From the NCBI RefSeq assembly GCF_009731355.2, contig NZ_AP022810.1, forward strand, positions 2,260,001 to 2,324,000: a stretch of 64,000 nt of DNA, read 5' to 3'. A model generated the notes under the pieces. That model worked only from the letters and a program-made list of their open reading frames with translations, did no database searches and had not been told where the DNA came from. A program made the position numbers and the translations under genes. The DNA comes from Desulfuromonas sp. AOP6 (GTDB lineage: Bacteria; Desulfobacterota; Desulfuromonadia; Desulfuromonadales; SZUA-540). How positions within the stretch are numbered: position 1 is the stretch's first letter; each line of letters begins with the position of its first letter. Shown in pieces: positions 23,422 through 32,231 of this stretch.

Positions 23422-25161
23422 GTGTACTGGACGCCATTGCTGGACAGGGTTTTTCGTATCTACTATTTTTTCAAGTTTTATCCCTTTCGAAAAGAGCGCT
23501 TGCAGAAGCGGCGCTCTGGACTCTCGACAGGTTTTGTCGGCATCCAGATGGACGGCCTCTCCACCAGCCATTTCAAACAGGCCCTTGAGAAGGGGTACCT
23601 TCCCAATATAGAACGACATCTCACGAGGGGTTACAGGCTTAAGCAGTATCAGGCCGGCCTGCCCAGCACCACGCCCGCTGCCCAGGCCACCATATTTTAT
23701 GGCGTTGAAGAAGGTATTCCGGCTTTCCGATGGTTCGATAAAAAATCCGGGCAGCTCTTCAGCTGCAATGACCTCGATCATGTGCAGAAATTTAGAGAGG
23801 AGCTCTTTGCCGGTCGTCCCGGCGTGCTCGAAGGCGGCTCATCCTACTCCAACATCTTGGATGGCGGTGCCGCCCGTAGTGTCTTTACCGTCTCCTCCCC
23901 CCACCCACAAACTCTTTTCGGTCGGTTTGGCGGCTCTCGCATCCTTCTCTTGCTGGCACTTCATCCTCTGCGGGTCTGTCGCATGATGTTTGCCTCGGTC
24001 CTGGAGTATTTCATGGAAATCTACGACCGCTGGCATTTCTCCAAAACCAGGCCCTGGAAGGTGAGTGAAGGACTCTTTCCCTTTATCCGTATTATCTGTA
24101 ACGTGATTCTTCGCGAGCTGCAGACATTCGGAGTGATCGCCGACATCTATGCCGGAGTCCCCTATATCTACACAACCTACAGCGGTTATGACGAACTGGC
24201 GCACCACTTCGGTCCCGCCTCTCACCAGGCGCTGAAAAACCTGAAGTACACGGACAAGCGCATTGGTGAAATCATGCGGATGTTGCGCCATGCGCCCGGT
24301 GGCCGTTATGAACTCATTATCCTTTCCGATCATGGCCAGACCCCGGGCTACCCTTTCCAGGATCGTTTCGGGGCGACCCTGGGAGAGGCAGTAAGCGCCT
24401 TCTTGCGCGAAAACCAGGAGGCCACCGTCTCCAGCGGGCCACTGGAATTCACGCACCTGCAGCTGGGATATATTGAAGAAGAACTGGATAGCCCGAAAGG
24501 TTGGCGTCATCAAGTCTACCGAGCCAGTAAAAAGTTTTTTCAGCGCCGCATCAATGCCCTGGTTCCGGAAACCCTGAAAGTTGACCCGGAGGGCGGCGTC
24601 GTCATCACCTACTCCAGCTCACTGGCCCACCTCTATCTGACCGGATCGACGCAACGGCTGCATTGGCACGAACTGGAGGCCCAGCAGCCCCTGCTGTTGC
24701 AGTTTCTGTCACGGCACAAGGGAATCGGGTTTTCCATAGCCAGAGGCCAAGACGGGCAGGTCTGCTTCTTTCACCGCCAGGGACGTCTCTGCGCGCGGCC
24801 CGATACGGTACCCGACCCATCACAGCTCTCATTTCTGGTGCCCTACGGCGCCCCCGAAAAGATATTCCCGGAATTGTGCCGTTTTGCCCACCAGGAGAAC
24901 TGCGGAGACCTGATCCTGTTCGGGGCCTACGATGGCGACAGAATCGCCTGTTTTGATGATCAGGTCGGCGGACATGGTTCGGTGGGCGGGGAGCAGATGG
25001 AGCCCTTTCTCATTCTGCCCAAGGGACATCCCGTGCTGGCCAAGGAGAACCTGGAAGGCTACCAGTTTCTTTATCGGGATGTATTTCTGCCGTACCGTGC
25101 GCAAGGCTCCGCGCCTGACACCAACCCGCAGGCGCGCATAACCCCCACTGGTGTTGGCTAA
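23422..25161 (+). CDS. Alkaline phosphatase superfamily phosphodiesterase/pyrophosphatase
   Basis: 579 residues from GTG 23422, which follows AAGGAG; in-frame TTG and ATG codons at 23392-23395 lack a ribosome site. The fold is the type I phosphodiesterase/nucleotide pyrophosphatase branch: metal ligands in GIQMDGLS (Asp), PSTTPAAQATIFYG (nucleophile Thr), TTYSGYDELAHHFGP, ILSDHGQT (Asp-His) and GGHGSVGGEQ (His). No obvious signal peptide or membrane anchor, which is unusual for relatives acting on the surface. A substrate such as a lipid-linked or nucleotide phosphodiester cannot be named. It converges on the next gene with six bases between stops. Confidence 0.8.
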   Translation: MYWTPLLDRVFRIYYFFKFYPFRKERLQKRRSGLSTGFVGIQMDGLSTSHFKQALEKGYLPNIERHLTRGYRLKQYQAGLPSTTPAAQATIFYGVEEGIPAFRWFDKKSGQLFSCNDLDHVQKFREELFAGRPGVLEGGSSYSNILDGGAARSVFTVSSPHPQTLFGRFGGSRILLLLALHPLRVCRMMFASVLEYFMEIYDRWHFSKTRPWKVSEGLFPFIRIICNVILRELQTFGVIADIYAGVPYIYTTYSGYDELAHHFGPASHQALKNLKYTDKRIGEIMRMLRHAPGGRYELIILSDHGQTPGYPFQDRFGATLGEAVSAFLRENQEATVSSGPLEFTHLQLGYIEEELDSPKGWRHQVYRASKKFFQRRINALVPETLKVDPEGGVVITYSSSLAHLYLTGSTQRLHWHELEAQQPLLLQFLSRHKGIGFSIARGQDGQVCFFHRQGRLCARPDTVPDPSQLSFLVPYGAPEKIFPELCRFAHQENCGDLILFGAYDGDRIACFDDQVGGHGSVGGEQMEPFLILPKGHPVLAKENLEGYQFLYRDVFLPYRAQGSAPDTNPQARITPTGVG

Positions 25162-25167
25162 AACGCA

Positions 25168-26379
25168 CTATGCTTTATTCTTTACGCTCATGACGTATTT
25201 GAGATAGCGCCCTTCCGGAAAGGTGACCGGATAGGGGAAGTCTGTAGACTGCCCAGCCAACCGGATCACCCTGAGCTCGCAATCGCCCTGCAAGGCGCCG
25301 CGCCTTAGTTCCTTGAGATAGTCAGCCATATCCATCTTCTGCAGATTGGATGAGGTGATAAGCAGACCACCATCCACCAGAAGACTCGAAGCCAGGGCGA
25401 CCAGCTCCGAAGTACCCTTGCGGGTGGTGAATCGGCTTTTGCTGGTGGTGGAAAAGCTGGGAGGGTCCATGATGATGATATCGTAATGGGAATCCTGGCG
25501 GCGGAGATCCTCCAGAACGACATAACAGTCGCCCGAGATAAAATCGTGCCGCTTGGCATTGAGTCGATTGATACCGAAATTCTCCTTGGCCCAATCAAGG
25601 TAAGTCTCCGACACATCGACACTGGTCACTTTTGCGGCGCCGGCCGCCGCCGCAGCCACGGAAAAAGCGCCCGTATAGGCGAAAAGGTTCAGAACCCGTG
25701 CCCCCTTGACCCGTCGCATAAGATCAGCCCGATTCTCGCGCTGATCGAGAAAAAGTCCGGTGTTGAGCCCTTCCGCCAAATCGACCAGAAAATTCACGCC
25801 ATTCTCCAGAACAGCCAATTTACCCTGGACCGGCTCCCCCCAAAGGAGCCGACTCATTTTTTTATTCTCCAGATTGGCGGCAAGATTGCGGGTGTCTTGG
25901 GGCCGAGGTTTCTCATAAATTCCGTGGGGATGACAAATCTTTTGCAGGACTTCAGACAGCAGACCCAGATAAGGCTTCCAGCCTCCGCAATATAACTGAA
26001 TCATGAGGTGGTCCTTATACCGGTCCACGGTGAGTCCAGGCAAAAAATCACCTTCGCCATTGATGAGGCGGTAGGCATTGGTCCCCTCCATGTCGACGTG
26101 GCTCTCACGCAGCCGCACAGCCTGAAAGACTCTCCGTTCGAGCCAGTCCCGATCGAGTTTCATGGGATGCCTGGAAAGGACGCGAGCGACAATGCGATCC
26201 CCGGGATCACGCATAGCCGTCGCCACAAAACCCCCTTTTTCATCGACCAGGGCGATAATGTCACCAGCACGCCCTGAAGGCCACTTCTTAGTATAGCGGT
26301 CTGCAATGATCCAGGGGTGACCTAACTCGACCATTCTCACCGTTTCGGGGCCAACAATGAACCCTGCTTCCTTTGCCAC
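25168..26379 (-). CDS. RlmI-like 23S rRNA (cytosine-5) methyltransferase
   Basis: 403 residues: an N-terminal PUA domain (GHPWIIADRYTKKW, GDIIALVD), a central EEHEE-like part, and a C-terminal AdoMet-dependent domain with LNLFAYTGAFSVAAAAAGA (motif I), SVDVSETYLDWAKEN and the MDPPSFSTT catalytic motif. This is the COG1092 family containing E. coli RlmI, which modifies C1962 of 23S rRNA. The start is GTG 26379 with GGAGG four bases ahead. The gene is divergent from a hypothetical gene at 26552. Symbol withheld because paralogues in this family vary in target. Confidence 0.85.
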   Translation of the reverse strand: MAKEAGFIVGPETVRMVELGHPWIIADRYTKKWPSGRAGDIIALVDEKGGFVATAMRDPGDRIVARVLSRHPMKLDRDWLERRVFQAVRLRESHVDMEGTNAYRLINGEGDFLPGLTVDRYKDHLMIQLYCGGWKPYLGLLSEVLQKICHPHGIYEKPRPQDTRNLAANLENKKMSRLLWGEPVQGKLAVLENGVNFLVDLAEGLNTGLFLDQRENRADLMRRVKGARVLNLFAYTGAFSVAAAAAGAAKVTSVDVSETYLDWAKENFGINRLNAKRHDFISGDCYVVLEDLRRQDSHYDIIIMDPPSFSTTSKSRFTTRKGTSELVALASSLLVDGGLLITSSNLQKMDMADYLKELRRGALQGDCELRVIRLAGQSTDFPYPVTFPEGRYLKYVMSVKNKA

Positions 26380-26551
26380 ATCGCCTCCTGCCAGATATCG
26401 TCAATGAACCTGTCCTCTATATTTGCGCGACATTGTACTGATATCAAAAGAAGGAGCCAAGCCAATTCATCCCAGGCAAATCTTCTTCACCAACCCCCCT
26501 CCTTATGCTAAACTTCTGCGCTCGACGACATGAACCAAAAGAGGAGAGGAC

Positions 26552-27205
26552 ATGAACGAAGCTCCCAAGACATCCGCTGAAATCCATATCGAACGTCTCA
26601 TGCAGGAGCTTGATCCCGGTTCAGAGCGCTATCGCGTTTTAGATGTGGCGAAGCGGTTCAAATCGTCCTGGGTTGAATTAGGCGAGCAGCTGCTGCTGGT
26701 CAGTCGCGACAAACTCTTCAACCAGTGGGGTTACTCCTCTTTCGAAGAGTACTGTTCTCGTGAGGTCCGGATCAAAAAGCCGACGGCAGAGAAACTCACA
26801 CAGGCTTACCGCTATCTGGAAAAAGAGGAACCAGCTCTTTTGGCCCGCCAAGGCGAGCTCAAGCCTTTGCCGGATTTTCGCTCCATAGACCTTCTGCGCC
26901 AGGCCAGAGAAGAACAAAACTTTCCCCCGGAGGAATACGATGCTCTGCGGGCTGCGGTTATTGAACAGGATCGCAGTCTTCCGACCGTTCGCAAGCAGTT
27001 TCGCGATTTTTCCAGCGCCAGAAAAGAGCCTGCTCAAACTCTTGCAGAAAACTGCAGAATGGCCCTCAGCGCGACACGGCGCCTAGCCACCATCCTGCGC
27101 GAGGTCCCAGACTTACCCAGCACTCATGATGATAACTTGACACACTTGGCGACAGACCTTGAAAATCGCCTGGCCGTACTTTTACCAACGACAGAATCCT
27201 CCTAG
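26552..27205 (+). CDS. Conserved-looking hypothetical protein
   Basis: 217 residues, soluble, mostly helical, no family named with confidence. The N-terminal half (RYRVLDVAKRFKSSWVELGE, QWGYSSFEEYCSREVRIKKP, TAEKLTQAYRYLEKEEPALL) resembles small DNA-associated proteins with an embedded helix-turn-helix that occur in deltaproteobacteria. GAGGAGAGG precedes ATG. It is followed by 260 bases without a recognised gene (27206-27465). Confidence 0.7.
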   Translation: MNEAPKTSAEIHIERLMQELDPGSERYRVLDVAKRFKSSWVELGEQLLLVSRDKLFNQWGYSSFEEYCSREVRIKKPTAEKLTQAYRYLEKEEPALLARQGELKPLPDFRSIDLLRQAREEQNFPPEEYDALRAAVIEQDRSLPTVRKQFRDFSSARKEPAQTLAENCRMALSATRRLATILREVPDLPSTHDDNLTHLATDLENRLAVLLPTTESS

Positions 27206-27465
27206 CCGGTGATCAACAGGCACCTCGGGCATTTTCTTTTTCACACACGGGGATTTCATTGGATCCAAAGCCCTCAAGTCCCTCAAACAGGCCTTTTCAA
27301 GAGCCTTCGTTCATGCTATTCTCCGCCAAATTTTTGCTTTTCGGACAAAATTCCGTTGATCTCTACAGGCGAACGCATCTTGACCTGTTAAAGTTTTTGC
27401 AGGGAAACAGAGCTTCATGCTTAGGAGATACTGCCTTCAGATCATGCAAGGGGCCTTGAAAAATC

Positions 27466-28254
27466 ATGAAAAATGACTTCAAAAACAAGGTAAGGGAGCA
27501 GTTCGGCAGAACGGCTGAGGGGTATGTCAAAGACCCGGGTTTCGCCCAGGGCAATGACCTTGCTGAAGCGGACCGTCTTCTAAAACCGACGCCTGAGGAC
27601 ATTCTTCTGGATGTCGCCTGCGGTGGGGGCCATACGGCCCTCTACTTTGCTCCCAAGGTTCGCAGCGTGGTTGCTTCCGATCTCACGATGCAGATGCTGA
27701 AAAAGGCTCAGGAGTATATCAGCGAAGAAGGTGGTGTTGAAAATGTCACATTTCGTGAAGCGGATGCGGAGGACCTACCCTTTCCAGCAGGGGCCTTTAC
27801 TCTGCTTACCTGCCGCATCGCACCACACCATTTCCAGGATGTCCCCCGGGCCATAAGGGAATTTTTTCGCGTTTTGCGGCGGGGCGGACGCATGGTCATT
27901 ATTGACACCCTACTGCCTGACGACCCTGAAGTTGCTCTTTTCTACCAGACCATGGAGAAGATGCGGGATCCGACCCACGTGCAGGCGTATACCCGGTCCC
28001 AGTGGGTTCAGATGCTTGAGGAAGCTGGCTTCACCGTCCATGAGACCCTAACCATTCCCAAAACCCATGACTTCCCCGTGTGGGCAAAGCGCGCCGGCTT
28101 AGGGAGAACGGGAGTACAGCAACTGAATAAGTTCTTCATTGACGCACCGGCCTCCGTGCACAACTACTTTCAGATTGAGACTTTTGCCGGCGAAGTCGAG
28201 TGTTATACCGATCAAAAAATACTCCTATACGCAACCCGTCCAGACAAAAAGTAG
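27466..28254 (+). CDS. Class I SAM-dependent methyltransferase (UbiE/MenG-like)
   Basis: 262 residues with a Rossmann methyltransferase domain: ILLDVACGGGHTALYFA (motif I), VVASDLTMQML, FREADAEDLPFPAGAFTLLT and REFFRVLRRGGRMVIID. The sequence begins like UbiE or menaquinone methyltransferases (VREQFGRTAEGYVKDPGF), but the C-terminal quarter (FFIDAPASVHNYFQIETF) is different, so it probably modifies another small molecule. It stands alone between a terminator-rich gap and convergent gltA. Ribosome site is weak. Confidence 0.75.
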   Translation: MKNDFKNKVREQFGRTAEGYVKDPGFAQGNDLAEADRLLKPTPEDILLDVACGGGHTALYFAPKVRSVVASDLTMQMLKKAQEYISEEGGVENVTFREADAEDLPFPAGAFTLLTCRIAPHHFQDVPRAIREFFRVLRRGGRMVIIDTLLPDDPEVALFYQTMEKMRDPTHVQAYTRSQWVQMLEEAGFTVHETLTIPKTHDFPVWAKRAGLGRTGVQQLNKFFIDAPASVHNYFQIETFAGEVECYTDQKILLYATRPDKK

Positions 28255-28288
28255 TCTATAACCAACACGAGTATCAGATTGCCCCCAT

Positions 28289-28316
28289 GGACCGCCCCTG
28301 CGGTCCTTTTTCTTTC
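28289..28316 (+). terminator. Terminator of the methyltransferase gene
   Basis: GGACCGC pairs with GCGGTCC around CCCT, followed by TTTTTCTTT. Confidence 0.85.
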
Positions 28317-28327
28317 TCCCCCCCCCC

Positions 28328-28359
28328 AAAAAAAACAGGGGTGTCGCGAGACACCCCCA
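28328..28359 (-). terminator. Terminator of gltA
   Basis: On the minus strand GGGGTGTC pairs with GACACCCC around TCGC, followed by TG and eight T. A run of ten C separates it from the convergent terminator. Confidence 0.9.
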
Positions 28360-28398
28360 TAAAATAACAGACAACTCAGAAACACTTGTTCCTGATGA

Positions 28399-29712
28399 TT
28401 ACTTGATGCCTGCAGCATCCTCAAGCATAGCCGTGGTAACAGACTTGGGACGCTCGATAGCATAACCGAGAGCGCGGTCCCAAGTGATGTTAGCCAGACA
28501 GCCCAGCGCACGACCAACACCGAACAGAACGGTGTAGAAATCATACTCGGTAACGCCATAGTACCACTGGATAACACCGGACTGTGCGTCAACGTTCGGC
28601 CAGGGATTCTTGGCCTTGCCATGCTTCAGCAGAACGTCAGGGGCCACTTCAAAGATCATGGAAACCAATTGGAAGAGGGGGTATTCTTTGAGGCCCGGAG
28701 TCTTCAGACAGAATTCACGCTGTGAAGTGTAACGGGGATCGGTCTTGCGCAGAACGGCATGGCCGTAACCGGGGATAACCTGTCCACTGTTGAGGGTGTC
28801 CCACAGAGCCTTTTCGAGCTCTTCCTTGGTGGGAACTTTGCCGCCCAACTTGTCCATGAAATTCTGAGTCCAGGACAGCACTTCCTGGTTAGCCAGGCCA
28901 TGCAGAGGGCCAGCCAGGCCATTGATGCCGGCCGCGTAGGAGTAATATGCGTCGGACAGGGCCGAGGCAACCAGGTGAGTCGTATGGGCAGATACGTTGC
29001 CGGACTCGTGATCGGAGTGCAGAATGAAGTACATGCGGGCAACGTCATCATAAGGCTTGTCTACGCCCATCATGTGAGCGAAGTTGCCGCCCATATCGAG
29101 GCTGGGGTCAGCAGGAATATGGGTGTCGCCTTTGTACTTCATGCGGTAGATGTATGCGGCGATGGGACCGAGTTTCGCCATCAGCTCGCTGGCGTCCTCG
29201 TACATGTCTTCCCAGCAGGTCATCTTGTTGAACTTGCCAGCGGCATAGTTTTTCGCGAACACAGAGTCACGCTGCATGGCAACGATGGCAGCGGAGAACA
29301 TGGCCATCGGGTGAGAGTCGCGGGGAAGAGCACGTAGCACATCGATAACATAGGCGGGGATCTGGGAGCGCTTCTTCCAGTCAGCGACAACTTCCTTGGT
29401 CTGCTCCATGGTGGGAACGTCACCAGTCAGCAGCATCCACCAGAAACCTTCGACATAAGGATAGTCAGAACCGGGAACCTTCGGCAGAGCAGCGAAAGTC
29501 TCAGGGATGGTCTTGCCACGGAAGCGGATGCCCTCCATGGGATCGAGGTAAGAAATGTCGGTTACAAGACACTTGATGCCGCGAGCGCCACCGATAGCCT
29601 GTGAGATGGTAACATCACCCAACTTGACGTCGCCGAATTCCTTGACAAGCCGGGTGGTGCGGGGACGGTGCTCTTCAATCTTCTTGCGCAGAGTCTCCTT
29701 CAGTGTGGACAT
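28399..29712 (-). CDS. gltA: Citrate synthase, eukaryote-like type
   Basis: 437 residues catalysing oxaloacetate plus acetyl-CoA to citrate, the entry step of the TCA cycle. It matches the mitochondrial-like citrate synthase known from Geobacter, not the NADH-regulated hexameric enzyme. Visible catalytic regions are LHSDHESGNVSAHTTHLV, GLAGPLHGLANQEVL with its His, GQVIPGYGHAVLRKTDPRY, and an EYDFYTVLFGVGRALG ending with the catalytic Asp (TEYDF). AAGGAGAGAG precedes the ATG. It is transcribed alone and has its own promoter and terminator. In Geobacter this gene ties acetate oxidation to respiration. Confidence 0.95.
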   Translation of the reverse strand: MSTLKETLRKKIEEHRPRTTRLVKEFGDVKLGDVTISQAIGGARGIKCLVTDISYLDPMEGIRFRGKTIPETFAALPKVPGSDYPYVEGFWWMLLTGDVPTMEQTKEVVADWKKRSQIPAYVIDVLRALPRDSHPMAMFSAAIVAMQRDSVFAKNYAAGKFNKMTCWEDMYEDASELMAKLGPIAAYIYRMKYKGDTHIPADPSLDMGGNFAHMMGVDKPYDDVARMYFILHSDHESGNVSAHTTHLVASALSDAYYSYAAGINGLAGPLHGLANQEVLSWTQNFMDKLGGKVPTKEELEKALWDTLNSGQVIPGYGHAVLRKTDPRYTSQREFCLKTPGLKEYPLFQLVSMIFEVAPDVLLKHGKAKNPWPNVDAQSGVIQWYYGVTEYDFYTVLFGVGRALGCLANITWDRALGYAIERPKSVTTAMLEDAAGIK

Positions 29713-29892
29713 GTTCTCTCTCCTTTAGTGAAATGAAATGCGATGAACCGGACGGTTCACCAACCCAAAAGGCCCCAGACTATTTCAACCGAACCGCCCG
29801 AACAGGCGGAAGCAATAAATGGAAGTGACGTTGGCAAAGGTAAGAAGTTGGGATCGGTTTTACCCCTCTTTTTCCTTCATTTTCAAAAAATG

Positions 29893-29921
29893 TTCTAACA
29901 AACTCAAGCAGAGGCTGTCAA
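29893..29921 (-). promoter_or_regulatory. Promoter of gltA
   Basis: On the minus strand TTGACA (29921-29916) and TTAGAA (29898-29893) are 17 bases apart. The leader to ATG is about 180 nt. Confidence 0.55.
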
Positions 29922-29928
29922 GCCAATT

Positions 29929-29939
29929 CTGTATACAGT
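29929..29939. promoter_or_regulatory. CTGTATACAGT operator candidate upstream of gltA
   Basis: A 10-bp perfect palindrome (CTGTATACAG) plus T, placed just upstream of the gltA -35. The same 11 bases occur before the element's methyltransferase gene (5551-5561). This type of site fits a GntR-like regulator. Confidence 0.45.
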
Positions 29940-30042
29940 ATGCCGACCAAGCTAAACACTAGCTTATCTCACTTTGAAGTCAAGAACGGTGCGCGGTTTT
30001 TTCTTGCTTTCATCAGTGACCATGATAGTATGCCTAAAATTT

Positions 30043-31029
30043 ATGCAAAAAAACATTTCTTTCTCAAACTTAAAACTGAAAAATAACCTGATTCTGGCCC
30101 CCATGGCCGGCATCACTGACCTGGCCTACCGTCTCATCATGAAGGAGTTCGGGGCGGCTCTTGTTTTTACCGAAATGGTGAGCGCCAACGGCCTTATCCG
30201 TGACGGGGTTCGCACACGCGAGCTTCTGCGCTCAACTTCCGCAGAGCGGCCACTCGGAATCCAACTCTTCGCCGATTCACCGGATGTGCTGGCTCGCGCT
30301 GCCGCCCTGGTCAGCGATGATGGCGAACTTATCGACATCAACATGGGCTGCCCCGTTAAAAAGGTGGTACGTTCTGGGGCTGGCAGTGCCTTGCTGCAAA
30401 ATCCCATTCTGGTGGGGAAAATTGTGGCTGCTGTTCGCAAGGTGACTCCTTTGCCCCTCACGGTAAAAATCCGTTCCGGCTGGGATCAGCAGTCGATCAA
30501 CTATCTTGAGGTTGGCCGTATTGCCGAGAACGAAGGCGCTGACGGCCTGGTTCTGCATCCGCGAACCCGCAGCCAAGGGTTTAGTGGGCATTCAGAATGG
30601 CAACATATCCGCAAGCTAAAAGAACAATCCAGCATCCCTGTCATCGGCAGCGGCGACATTTTTTCTGCCTCCGACGCCCTCAGCATGCTGGAGATAACGG
30701 GCTGCGACGGGCTCATGATTGGGCGGGGGGGCTACGGCAATCCCTGGCTTTTCAGAGAAATTACCGCCGCCCTTGAAGGGAACCCCCTTCCGGCGCCGAC
30801 GGCGGAAGAGCGTTTGCGGGTCGCCAGCAAGCACCTCGATCTCTTTATCGATCTCTTCGGAAGCTACAGGGCCCTCATGGATATGCGCAAGCATCTGTGC
30901 TGGTATGCCCGAGGCCTCAGTGGTGCGGCACATTTTCGCCAGGCCATAAACAAGACGGAAAGCCTTGACGACATGAAAGCTCTTCTGGAGTCGTTTTTAG
31001 ATACGAACGCTGAAGGAGCCTCCGACTGA
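30043..31029 (+). CDS. dusB: tRNA-dihydrouridine synthase B (NifR3-like)
   Basis: 328 residues from ATG 30043, picked because the family starts just there (SNLKLKNNLILAPMAGITDL); the frame continues to 29974. The FMN-dependent TIM barrel reduces uridine in the tRNA D-loop. Visible are the LAPMAGITD FMN segment, DINMGCPVKKVVRSGAGSAL with the catalytic Cys, VKIRSGW, LVLHPRTRSQGFSGHSEW and LMIGRGGYGNPWLF. No clear ribosome site precedes 30043. It leads a dusB-ntrB-ntrC operon; the next ATG is one base after its stop. The same order (nifR3-ntrB-ntrC) is known in alphaproteobacteria. Confidence 0.93.
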   Translation: MQKNISFSNLKLKNNLILAPMAGITDLAYRLIMKEFGAALVFTEMVSANGLIRDGVRTRELLRSTSAERPLGIQLFADSPDVLARAAALVSDDGELIDINMGCPVKKVVRSGAGSALLQNPILVGKIVAAVRKVTPLPLTVKIRSGWDQQSINYLEVGRIAENEGADGLVLHPRTRSQGFSGHSEWQHIRKLKEQSSIPVIGSGDIFSASDALSMLEITGCDGLMIGRGGYGNPWLFREITAALEGNPLPAPTAEERLRVASKHLDLFIDLFGSYRALMDMRKHLCWYARGLSGAAHFRQAINKTESLDDMKALLESFLDTNAEGASD

Positions 31030-31030
31030 T

Positions 31031-32173
31031 ATGGGCAGAGACCTGAGACCACCGGAAGATCTTCAGCTTTACCTTCGCATTCTCGAGAGTATCGACCGGG
31101 GTGTTATTGCCATAAACCGCCGCGAGCGAATCTCTTTCATCAATCCTGCTGCCCAGGCTTTTGTCGGGCTGTCAGAGCGCCAGGGGCTTGGGCGCCACTA
31201 CGAACAGATTTTTACTGGCCAGCGCGGCGTTATTCGCCTTATTCAAACGGCCATGCGCGAAGGGCGGTCGATTTCCGATCACGAAAACATTTTCCTCAGC
31301 CGACCCGGCATGCCTTCTCTCCCCGTGAGCCTGTCCTGCGCCCCCATCTTTACCCCGCAGGGTGAACAAGATGGCGCCGTACTTATTCTTCGGGATCTCA
31401 GTCGGGTCAGGGAACTTGAAGACGCTGTGCGACAGACCGATCGGCTCGGCATGCTTTCGACCCTTGCCGCCGGCCTGGCCCACGAGATTAAAAATCCGCT
31501 GGGGGGTATCAAAGGCGCCTCGCAACTTCTAATCATGGAACTGCCCGGGGATAGCCCTCTGCAGGAATATGCCCGGATCATGAACCGCGAGGCGGAAAGA
31601 ATCAACCGCATTATTGAAGAGCTCATGGACTTGACCTGTCCCCGCTTGCCCGTTCTCGAAGAAGTGAATCTTGCCCAGGTAATCGGAGATATCGTTATTT
31701 TTCAGCAGGAGGCCCAAAGGGAAAAGAGCCTTGACATTGTCTTGCGACTCGATCCAAGCATCCCCCCTATCATGGGCGACCATGACCTTCTGACGCAGCT
31801 TTTTCTAAATCTGATCAAGAATGCCGCCGAAGCGATTGACGAAAAAGGGCGGATTGAAATCACCACCAGAGTAGCGTCGGACTTCCATCTGACCCAGTCC
31901 GGGAAAAAACCGGTTCCCCTGATCGTGGTGGAAGTCACTGATAATGGCAAAGGGATAGCCCCCGATCTGATCGACAAGGTTTTTACCCCTTTTTTCACAA
32001 CCAAAACCAAAGGTACCGGGCTTGGTCTGGCCACCTGTCAAAAAATCGTAAGACAACACCAGGGATTTCTCAAAGTGGTCAGCACGGCAGGCCAGGGAAC
32101 AACGTTCATTGTCTCCTTGCCATTTATTCGTCAATCAAAAGAACGCGACGAGGCTGCAAAAGATTTAAACTGA
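31031..32173 (+). CDS. NtrB-like PAS sensor histidine kinase
   Basis: 380 residues, no transmembrane segments, so cytoplasmic. A PAS domain (about 10-125) precedes the phosphorylated His151 in GLAHEIKNPLGGIKGA, then a HATPase domain with N box FLNLIKNAAEAI, DNGKGI (G1) and GTGLGLATC (G2). This is the NtrB/GlnL group, which senses nitrogen status through PII in enteric bacteria. Whether PII controls it here is unknown. It should phosphorylate the NtrC-like protein encoded 58 bases downstream. Confidence 0.9.
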   Translation: MGRDLRPPEDLQLYLRILESIDRGVIAINRRERISFINPAAQAFVGLSERQGLGRHYEQIFTGQRGVIRLIQTAMREGRSISDHENIFLSRPGMPSLPVSLSCAPIFTPQGEQDGAVLILRDLSRVRELEDAVRQTDRLGMLSTLAAGLAHEIKNPLGGIKGASQLLIMELPGDSPLQEYARIMNREAERINRIIEELMDLTCPRLPVLEEVNLAQVIGDIVIFQQEAQREKSLDIVLRLDPSIPPIMGDHDLLTQLFLNLIKNAAEAIDEKGRIEITTRVASDFHLTQSGKKPVPLIVVEVTDNGKGIAPDLIDKVFTPFFTTKTKGTGLGLATCQKIVRQHQGFLKVVSTAGQGTTFIVSLPFIRQSKERDEAAKDLN

Positions 32174-32231
32174 CCGGATTGATTAACCTGAAACCGTTGA
32201 CATCATACAGTAAAAATTCTGGAGAGGAACC

